Shown here: one piece after another, positions 1-5,842 of the stretch
How the letters are laid out: every line of letters starts with the position of its first letter
Position numbering within the stretch: the stretch's first letter is position 1
Assembly (NCBI GenBank): GCA_027030605.1
Contig: JALVEV010000211.1
Coordinates: 1-8,547, forward strand
Direction of reading: 5' to 3'
DNA: 8,547 bases
Source: Campylobacteraceae bacterium
GTDB lineage: Bacteria; Campylobacterota; Campylobacteria; Campylobacterales; Sulfurovaceae
The notes under the pieces: generated by a model
Database searches by the model: none
What the model was told of the DNA's origin: nothing
Seen by the model: only the letters and a program-made list of their open reading frames with translations
Position numbers and translations under genes: made by a program

Positions 1-458
1 ATCTGGCATAACTACTGTAGCTACTACTTTTTTAATAGTATGTCCTAAATCATCATAGTCATAAAAGGTTACTAAGCCATCTTTTACTACTTTGGTTGGT
101 TTTCTAAACTTGACATCGTAGCTTGTTAGGGTTATCTTTTGCTCTGGGGTGTCTGCATTGGTGGTCTTGGCAACAAGTAGCCCCTCTTCATCATAAGTGG
201 TTTTGGTAATGACTCCAAACTTGTTGGTAGAGAGTATTGGATACCCATGAGAGTCATAAGTAGTAGTACTAACTCCCTCATCTGTTACTCTTTTGGTTAC
301 TAACAATCTGGAGTTTAGTACTCTAAAGTGGTAGTCTGTATCTCTTGTTGATTTGGAGTCTTTAGACTCTTATTTGATGAACCGTTGTCCCCACAACCAT
401 TCAAAGCAATCAACAGAGAACCTAAAAGCGATAGCCGTATAGCTTGTTTTCTATTCAT
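1..458 (-). pseudogene. RHS/YD-repeat lipoprotein, 5' part, apparently frameshifted; runs off the left edge
   Basis: The ATG at 458 follows an AAGGA Shine-Dalgarno at about 7 nt. It opens a lipoprotein signal peptide: basic start (MNRKQAIR), hydrophobic stretch, then lipobox L19-N20-G21-C22, with Cys22 at 393-395. This frame stops after 47 codons (TAA at 315-317). A second frame, offset by -1, is open from 369 to position 1 (123 codons). It encodes YD/RHS-like repeats, with TTYDSHGYP, TTYDEEGLL and YDYDDLGHT spaced as in that family. The two frames overlap at 315-369. One extra base near 369-374 would join them into a single lipoprotein reading SSNKESKDSKST at the junction. RHS-repeat proteins are large surface or toxin-delivery proteins; the C-terminal part lies outside the window. 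The shift could be a true mutation, a sequencing error or a phase variant. No canonical slippery heptamer was seen. Confidence 0.7.
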
Positions 459-497
459 TCTCTTTCCTTAACAATGTTTTAATTTCTATAAATAATA

Positions 498-528
498 ATA
501 TATACAAACTGTTTTTTATTGTATATAT
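498..528. repeat. Perfect 10-bp inverted repeat upstream of the lipoprotein gene
   Basis: ATATATACAA (498-507) and TTGTATATAT (519-528) are exact reverse complements separated by 11 nt. The repeat lies 40-70 bp upstream of the lipoprotein ATG, where promoter or operator sequences are expected. It is nearly all A/T, so chance is a real alternative. Confidence 0.4.
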
Positions 529-770
529 ATGATTTATAGCGTGAGTATCCTAGCATGTTTTTTTATATTGGAAGAGTTACCCCCCCTATTTTTAGGGAAT
601 AGAGGAAATTTTACGTTTTTTTTTATTGTTAAATGAATTTTTTAATTTTTTTTAACATGAACAAAAAATAGTATGTAGTTTTTTTAACAATTTTACGAAA
701 AAAATTATATAAAATATATTATAAAGCTTTTATATTTTCTCTAAAATTTAACAAAATACTACCCTTTCCT

Positions 771-803
771 TTTGTAACCATTTGGTAACTTTTTTGTTAT
801 AAA
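771..803 (+). promoter_or_regulatory. Three 11-bp direct repeats, candidate pho box in front of pit
   Basis: The 11-mers at 771-781, 782-792 and 793-803 carry GTAAC, GTAAC and GTTAT in identical register (starting at 774, 785 and 796). An 11-bp period is how PhoB/OmpR-family regulators bind. The third unit, TTGTTATAAA, matches the E. coli pho-box unit CTGTCATAAA at 8 of 10 positions. The arrangement GTnnC-N6-GTnnC also resembles the Campylobacter PhosR box as remembered (GTTTC repeats with the same spacing). A -10 element may overlap the third unit (around 799-804). The location, 32 bp before a phosphate permease start and 1.6 kb from a PhoB-like regulator gene, supports phosphate control by inference. 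Confidence 0.5.
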
Positions 804-820
804 CTTACAAAAAAAACTAG

Positions 821-827
821 AGGAAGG
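821..827 (+). promoter_or_regulatory. Strong ribosome binding site of pit
   Basis: AGGAAGG ends 8 nt before the ATG at 836. It fixes the permease start and contrasts with the regulator gene downstream, which has no such site. Confidence 0.75.
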
Positions 828-835
828 TTTAACTT

Positions 836-2368
836 ATGAACAATCTTATCAAAATACTACTAGGTGCAGGTTTTGCTGTTGGAATTGCCTACTATGTTCA
901 CACAGCATTTGGTGGCATAGCACATTCAGGCTTTTTGATGATGGCAGCAATCTTTGGTGCTTACATGGCAATGAATATTGGAGCCAATGATGTTGCTAAC
1001 AATGTAGGTCCAGCATTTGGTGCTGGAGCATTAAACATTACAGGAGCTATTATTATTGCCTCAATCTTTGAAGCAAGTGGAGCTCTACTTGCAGGTGGAG
1101 ATGTTGTAGGGACTATAAAAAAAGGTATTATTGACCCTGTAGCCTTCTCGGGTGACCCAATGATGTTTGTATATGCTATGGCTGCTGCTCTTTTGGCTGC
1201 TGCTCTATGGTTAACTTTAGCAACAGCACTTAAAGCTCCAGTGTCAACTACACACTCTATTGTAGGTGGTGTTATGGGTGCAGGGATTGCAGCTGGTGGA
1301 TTTGCTATTGTATCTTGGGGGACTATGGGTAAGATTGCTGCCTCTTGGATTATCTCTCCTGTTCTTGGTGGGCTTATTGCTGCTGGTTTCCTCTATATTA
1401 TTAAGTCTCAGATTCTATATAAAGATGACAGACTGAGTGCTGCTAAAAAGATTGTGCCTGTTTTAGTCTCTGTTATGGCATGGGCATTTCTAACCTACCT
1501 TACACTTAAAGGGTTTAAGCATATCTGGAAAGATGTTTTAGAGTTTTTACCTTTCTTACCAGAGAGTAAAAAACCAACTATTGGTGTTGCTGCTTCATTT
1601 GGTCTTATTGGAGCTATTATAACTTATGTTCTTGTTAAGCCTAGAATTAGCTCAAAGATTGGAAACCTTGAGAATGATAGAAGTGCTATTAATACTCTCT
1701 TTACTATTCCTCTTATCTTTGCTGCTGCAATGTTGAGTTTTGCTCATGGAGCAAATGATGTAGCTAATGCAGTCGGTCCTCTAGCGGCTATCTACGATGC
1801 ACTCTCTCATGCTACTATCTCTGCTAAAGCCTCTATTCCTCTATGGGTTATGGTTACAGGTGGTGTAGGTATCTCTGTTGGTCTTACTCTCTTTGGTCCA
1901 AGACTTATTAAGACTGTTGGTTCAGAGATTACAGAGCTAGACCCTATGAGAGCCTTCTCTATTATGATGGCTGCTGCTATTACTGTTGTTATTGCTTCCC
2001 AACTTGGTCTTCCTGTATCATCTACACATATCGCTGTTGGTGGAGTGTTTGGTGTTGGTTTCTTACGAGAGTGGATGGATAGAAAAGGTACTGATGAAAA
2101 ACGTATTGCTTTAGAAAAACAACGTGCAAAAGTACAAGCTCTTAAAGATGAGTTAGAAACGGTTGTTGATGCAGAGCGTAAATTAGAACTTTTTGAAACA
2201 ATTAAACAAGAGAAGAAGAGAACAAAAGTTTTAAAAAGAGCTGTTAAAGAGACCTATGTAAAACGTGGTATGGTCAACAAAATCATCGCTGCATGGGTTA
2301 TTACCGTTCCTGCAGCAGCTGTTCTTTCAGCGATTGTATTCTTTATTATCAAAGGTATTGGGGCGTAA
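836..2368 (+). CDS. pit: PiT-family inorganic phosphate transporter
   Basis: This is a secondary phosphate permease of the inner membrane (PiT/SLC20 family, phosphate symport with a cation). Length is 510 residues. The family's two inverted halves are clear: GANDVAN at 49-55 and again at 305-311, each followed later by the second signature, PVSTTHSIVGG (135-145) and PVSSTHIAVGG (393-403). About ten hydrophobic segments are spread over 1-410. A charged, probably coiled-coil cytoplasmic stretch (about 412-480, rich in K, E and R) precedes one last membrane segment (482-506). The start is set by AGGAAGG 8 nt upstream. The pho-box-like repeats just upstream and the PhoB-like regulator 63 bp downstream suggest phosphate-responsive expression. 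No PhoU-like (DUF47) partner, often found beside pit genes, is in view. The cation used (proton or sodium) cannot be told from sequence. Confidence 0.93.
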   Translation: MNNLIKILLGAGFAVGIAYYVHTAFGGIAHSGFLMMAAIFGAYMAMNIGANDVANNVGPAFGAGALNITGAIIIASIFEASGALLAGGDVVGTIKKGIIDPVAFSGDPMMFVYAMAAALLAAALWLTLATALKAPVSTTHSIVGGVMGAGIAAGGFAIVSWGTMGKIAASWIISPVLGGLIAAGFLYIIKSQILYKDDRLSAAKKIVPVLVSVMAWAFLTYLTLKGFKHIWKDVLEFLPFLPESKKPTIGVAASFGLIGAIITYVLVKPRISSKIGNLENDRSAINTLFTIPLIFAAAMLSFAHGANDVANAVGPLAAIYDALSHATISAKASIPLWVMVTGGVGISVGLTLFGPRLIKTVGSEITELDPMRAFSIMMAAAITVVIASQLGLPVSSTHIAVGGVFGVGFLREWMDRKGTDEKRIALEKQRAKVQALKDELETVVDAERKLELFETIKQEKKRTKVLKRAVKETYVKRGMVNKIIAAWVITVPAAAVLSAIVFFIIKGIGA

Positions 2369-2382
2369 ATTATCCTCCAAAA

Positions 2383-2410
2383 AGAGCGTAGAGACTTTAC
2401 TCTACTCTCT
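2383..2410. terminator. Imperfect 11-bp hairpin between pit and the regulator gene
   Basis: AGAGCGTAGAG (2383-2393) and CTCTACTCTCT (2400-2410) pair except for one mismatch (C2387 with T2406) around the 6-nt loop ACTTTA. On the plus strand it lacks a U-tract, so it is at best a weak terminator for pit. On the minus strand it is followed by TTTTT, so it could stop antisense transcription coming from the right. Its right arm overlaps the -35 region of the regulator promoter. Confidence 0.35.
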
Positions 2411-2425
2411 TAAACCTGCTATACT
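2396..2425 (+). promoter_or_regulatory. Extended -10 promoter of the response-regulator gene, predicted leaderless
   Basis: The element TGCTATACT (2417-2425) is an extended -10 (TGn plus TATACT, 5 of 6 to consensus). TTTACT (2396-2401) lies 18 bp upstream as a -35 with 4 of 6 matches. Initiation 6-8 nt after the -10 would fall at 2431-2433, on the ATG at 2432. No Shine-Dalgarno precedes that ATG. Confidence 0.6.
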
Positions 2426-2431
2426 TCTTGT

Positions 2432-3109
2432 ATGAAAACACCAAAATCTGACATTGAAATTGTTATTATTGAAGATGAAGAAGATATACTTGAACTATTA
2501 GAGTATCACTTGCAAAAAGCAGGATTCCAAACCATTGGATTTGGCTCTACCCATAAAGTAGAGCAGTTTTTAGAAGAGGAGAACCCCTCTTTGCTTATTG
2601 TAGATAGGAACTTACCTCTCGTTGAAGGTTCAGAGTTTATAAAAGAGATGCGAGAAAAAGGCTACGATGTCCCTGTCATCTTTTTAACAGCAAAAGATAC
2701 CGAACAAGCTATTGATGAAGGATTTCTAAGAGGTGGAGATGACTATATGACCAAACCTTTTAGAATGAATGAACTACTCCATAGAGTTCATGCTATTTTA
2801 CGTCGTACAGGCTCTACAAAACAGGCAAAACTTAAACATCGTGACCTACTTTTAGATGTAGAGGCACAAACGCTTTTTATTGATAATAAAGCTGTAAAAC
2901 TTACTAAGATGGAGTTTAATCTACTCTATACCTTTATGAAGAATCCCAATAAAGTACTACAACGAGATTTCTTAGTCAATCAAATTTCTGAAGAGTCACA
3001 AGGAAAGACCATTAATGTTGCTATTAATCGTCTTAAACATAAAATAGACCCAGATGGGTCTAAAGAGTATATTGGTTCTGTTTGGGGGGTGGGGTATAAG
3101 CTGAATTAA
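2432..3109 (+). CDS. OmpR/PhoB-type response regulator
   Basis: This is a DNA-binding two-component response regulator of 225 residues, the usual length for the family. The receiver domain (about 8-125) has the acidic cluster E14-D15-E16, phospho-acceptor D58 (LLIVDRNLP), T86 (FLTAK) and K108 (DDYMTKPF). The C-terminal winged helix (about 133-225) has the recognition-helix region INVAINRLKHKI (195-206) and the terminal hairpin SVWGVGYKL. The ATG is the only usable start: an in-frame TAA lies 21 nt upstream and no in-frame ATG, GTG or TTG occurs before the receiver core. It has its own promoter, probably leaderless. No histidine kinase gene follows, so it is an orphan within this window. Its place beside pit suggests a PhoB-like role. 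That is inference, since OmpR-family regulators cannot be assigned by sequence alone. Confidence 0.9.
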   Translation: MKTPKSDIEIVIIEDEEDILELLEYHLQKAGFQTIGFGSTHKVEQFLEEENPSLLIVDRNLPLVEGSEFIKEMREKGYDVPVIFLTAKDTEQAIDEGFLRGGDDYMTKPFRMNELLHRVHAILRRTGSTKQAKLKHRDLLLDVEAQTLFIDNKAVKLTKMEFNLLYTFMKNPNKVLQRDFLVNQISEESQGKTINVAINRLKHKIDPDGSKEYIGSVWGVGYKLN

Positions 3110-3148
3110 ACCTCTTTACCATTGGGAGGGAATTAATATTAAGAATAA

Positions 3149-3169
3149 GGGCAGACACGGAGGTCGCCC
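3149..3169 (-). terminator. GC-rich hairpin between convergent genes; likely terminator, REP-like
   Basis: GGGC-A-GAC (3149-3156) pairs with GTC-GCCC (3163-3169) around ACGGAG, giving seven G-C-rich pairs with one bulged A. On the minus strand the stem is followed by TTATTCTT, so it suits termination of the protease operon, whose stop codon ends 8 nt to the right. Regulator transcripts from the left also run into it. Its base composition stands out from the AT-rich surroundings and recalls palindromic intergenic repeats seen in unrelated bacteria (from memory). Confidence 0.5.
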
Positions 3170-3176
3170 ATACATC

Positions 3177-5840
3177 CTAAAAACTCCCACCAATTAAAAA
3201 GCGTATCTTATTTGGGTCAAATACATCTTGGTTGTGAATCCACTCTACACTAAGAGGTAAGCCCAATTTATGCAGAAAAAGTAAATCAAATTCAGCTCCA
3301 AGAGTTGTCTCATTATAGCTTTTAGATAGACCTCTTCCAAAATCTATCTCATAATGACGCTGTTTAGCGTAAAGTGTCTCTCGTTGCAAGGAGAGAGGAA
3401 AAGAGTAGAAGTAGAGTGAACCATCAAAAACTTTAGCCAAAGAGAGTTCAGCCATCTTAACCTCTTGAGCATAGGTTTTAAAACTAAAACTAGGAATATC
3501 TAAAGTTCCTAAATCAGACTGTATGTTATTAAATGTATCATCTAGCTCTATCCCCTTTTCATTAAAGGAGTCAACCTCACTACTCTTTAAATAGTTACCC
3601 TTTAAGCCAAAATAGCTCTGCCACATTAAATCATGTCTAAAACTATAAGTTACTCCATAGAGACTATTTTCTCTATCATCACTCATAAAGAGAGTAAGGG
3701 CATTTAGTGAGTTTGTATATTTACTAAAACCATACTGTTTCTTGTTAACTATATCTAAAGAAAGTGTTAAAGGGTTCCGATAAATACTGTCATAAGGTTT
3801 AGTAAAAACCAAAGTAGAGGAGATATTCCAATAACCTTGCTCTAACCATGGAAATGTTGCATAGAGGTCATATCCACTGTCTCGATAAGAACTATTATAG
3901 TAACTATTTTTTAAAACCTTATAGTAAGAGGCTCCAAAACTTAACCTAGAGGCAGAGTTGTCATAACTTAGACCGACAATATCTCTCTGTTTATTATGTG
4001 AGCCAATAAGAGAGAGCTGGTTTTGCCACAATGGGTCAGTAAACATTACCTGCGCATCAATACCAAAACCATCATAGGAGCCATAAGAGAGAAAAGGCTC
4101 TAAAGCACTATACTCTAAGTTTGTCAAGGCATTATAGGCGTGTGATTTTAAAGGTGTTGTTGAGCCTCTAGAAAAAGGAGTAGCATCTAAACTATCTTTT
4201 TTCTCAACAGCCACAACTTTTTGAGCATAAATAGTACTTCTCTTAAACTTTCTAAGAGGAATCACTATATACTCATACCCTTCTGCTCCAATCGTAACGG
4301 CTACTGCTTTTTGATGTTTTAAAAGTTTAAAATCAATAATATTATCAGCCTCATTCACACGCTCTATCTTACCATTGATAAACCTATAAATGGTAGAGCC
4401 ATGCTCACTAGAGCCTATAAAGTAGATACCCCCCTCATTATCAACATCAACAACAAACCCATAATGCCCCTCAAAAGAGTAAAGAGCTGTTTTGTTCTTA
4501 AATAGTGTTCGTTTTTCACCCTCTTGTTTAAAATAGTAGAGGTCATCTTTATCTACATGCACAGAGGAGTAACTTTGTGTATAGAACCTACCATCAACAT
4601 AGACCTGTGGAGCATCTAAGGAGTTGATTACATCTACATAAACCTCTTTACCACTCTGTGTATATCCTTGTATCGCTTTTCCACCTGTACCCTCTTTTAA
4701 AAAACCATCATCGTCAAAAAGCCCCATCTCTATTTTGATAGGAGAGGTTTTTGCTGACCCTTGAGAGTAGTAGTTACCATCAATTTTAAAGACTTTACCC
4801 TCTCTATAGTCATCAGAAGTAAAGGTAGCTTCTCCTTTGCTTCTATCTATTGTAAGAAGTTGAGGTTCTGACCTTCTATCACCAATCAATGTATAGAGTT
4901 CATTGCTATCTCTATTTAATGGAACAAACAGCTTACTTCGTGCAATAACCTCTCCATGAAGCTCTTTTGCAGAGGCGTGTTTCTCTCTCATCTCTTGAAC
5001 AAATTCACTAAGTAACTGCTCAAAAGTTTTACCAAACTCTTCTTTAAATATACGATTAGTAAAGAATGGAAATGCTTGAGTAGAGTACTGTTTAAAGTAG
5101 CCATTAACCTTTTTTATCCCATAACGCTTCACTAAAAACTGTTGAAAGAAGCCACCAACCAAATAGAAGTGTTCACCATAAGGAAACTCTAATGTAGTGT
5201 TATACATTAACTCAGGAGTAATTTTACCTGCTTTTGCCAATGCCACAACCTCAGCTAATGCATAACCAGAAAAGAGTCGTCCACCATTACCAAAACGTGA
5301 CTCATTCATTACGGCATTTCCCTCCAATATAAAGGGACTCTCTGTCACATTAGGAATGGGAAAAATAGGAAAAAGACCTAAAAATAAAATAGGGTTATTC
5401 CCTAAAATTTCATGTCCTGTCTTAGAGACAATATTCTCTTTTGGATTGAGTTGAAAATTATGAGCTGTCTCATGAATAAGCAACGTTTTAAGCCAAGATG
5501 AGAAACAAAAGTAATCAATATATGAAGCCCCAGAACCATAAAAAAGTTGCATATTAAAAGGCATTTGTGTCGAAAAACCGTTAGCAATTTGATTGTTTGA
5601 AGTTGCTAAACCAACACGAAGTTTATCATCAAAAGCAAAACCAAACTCTTTTTCATAATACTCTATAACCTTTTTCTGATACGCTTTTATACTAGGAATA
5701 GCTCCTCTATACTCCTCTCCATAGATATAGATTGTATTATTTCCCTCACTCACCTCATAATCATCAGGAACAACCACTTCAGCTCCAACAGTAGAGATGA
5801 AAAATAAAAATATAGAACTCAACTTAAAAATAACTTGCAC
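3177..5840 (-). CDS. Secreted HExxH metalloprotease with propeller-like region and C-terminal outer-membrane barrel
   Basis: The protein has 887 residues. Residues 1-20 are a Sec signal peptide with a likely signal peptidase I site after VGA. A zinc-peptidase domain (about 35-290) has H123-E124-T-A-H127 and, 46 residues on, E173-G-N-A in an ILEGNAVMNE segment. This is the gluzincin (peptidase MA-like) layout, with E173 as the probable third zinc ligand. Residues 300-545 are short beta-rich repeats resembling propeller blades. From about 565 the sequence alternates aromatic and polar residues and ends in Phe (GGSF), as outer-membrane barrels do. The start is GTG at 5838-5840. A later TTG would remove the only Lys of the signal peptide. 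It begins 2 bp after the ATPase stop, so it is very likely co-translated with it. The barrel should anchor the protease in the outer membrane. The substrate is unknown and no characterised homologue is recognised. Confidence 0.8.
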   Translation of the reverse strand: MQVIFKLSSIFLFFISTVGAEVVVPDDYEVSEGNNTIYIYGEEYRGAIPSIKAYQKKVIEYYEKEFGFAFDDKLRVGLATSNNQIANGFSTQMPFNMQLFYGSGASYIDYFCFSSWLKTLLIHETAHNFQLNPKENIVSKTGHEILGNNPILFLGLFPIFPIPNVTESPFILEGNAVMNESRFGNGGRLFSGYALAEVVALAKAGKITPELMYNTTLEFPYGEHFYLVGGFFQQFLVKRYGIKKVNGYFKQYSTQAFPFFTNRIFKEEFGKTFEQLLSEFVQEMREKHASAKELHGEVIARSKLFVPLNRDSNELYTLIGDRRSEPQLLTIDRSKGEATFTSDDYREGKVFKIDGNYYSQGSAKTSPIKIEMGLFDDDGFLKEGTGGKAIQGYTQSGKEVYVDVINSLDAPQVYVDGRFYTQSYSSVHVDKDDLYYFKQEGEKRTLFKNKTALYSFEGHYGFVVDVDNEGGIYFIGSSEHGSTIYRFINGKIERVNEADNIIDFKLLKHQKAVAVTIGAEGYEYIVIPLRKFKRSTIYAQKVVAVEKKDSLDATPFSRGSTTPLKSHAYNALTNLEYSALEPFLSYGSYDGFGIDAQVMFTDPLWQNQLSLIGSHNKQRDIVGLSYDNSASRLSFGASYYKVLKNSYYNSSYRDSGYDLYATFPWLEQGYWNISSTLVFTKPYDSIYRNPLTLSLDIVNKKQYGFSKYTNSLNALTLFMSDDRENSLYGVTYSFRHDLMWQSYFGLKGNYLKSSEVDSFNEKGIELDDTFNNIQSDLGTLDIPSFSFKTYAQEVKMAELSLAKVFDGSLYFYSFPLSLQRETLYAKQRHYEIDFGRGLSKSYNETTLGAEFDLLFLHKLGLPLSVEWIHNQDVFDPNKIRFLIGGSF

Positions 5841-5842
5841 CT

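Larger units (their letters stand above)
459..835. other. AT-rich divergent intergenic region
   Basis: This is a 377-bp spacer between the RHS-type lipoprotein (minus) and the phosphate permease (plus). No credible gene is seen. It holds a 10-bp-arm inverted repeat (498-507 with 519-528), a run of seven C (580-586) that leads into the small hairpin CCCTA-TTTT-TAGGG (584-597), and several copies of TTTAACA (651, 683, 747) with one inverted copy (627-633). The right end carries three 11-bp-spaced repeats, listed separately. The -10 elements of both divergent promoters are too ambiguous in such AT-rich DNA to place firmly. Confidence 0.6.

Noticed and set aside
315..458. A complete 47-residue lipoprotein
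   Set aside because: The tail after the lipobox loses protein-like character, and a repeat frame continues directly in the -1 frame. A frameshifted longer gene is the better reading.
3083..3094. G6 run followed by GGGG near the end of the response-regulator gene as a phase-variation tract
   Set aside because: The bases encode the conserved VWGVGY terminal hairpin and the run is short, so ordinary coding explains it.
5402..5587. 61-codon minus-strand frame inside the protease gene
   Set aside because: It lies fully within a well-supported gene in another frame and has no domain or ribosome site.
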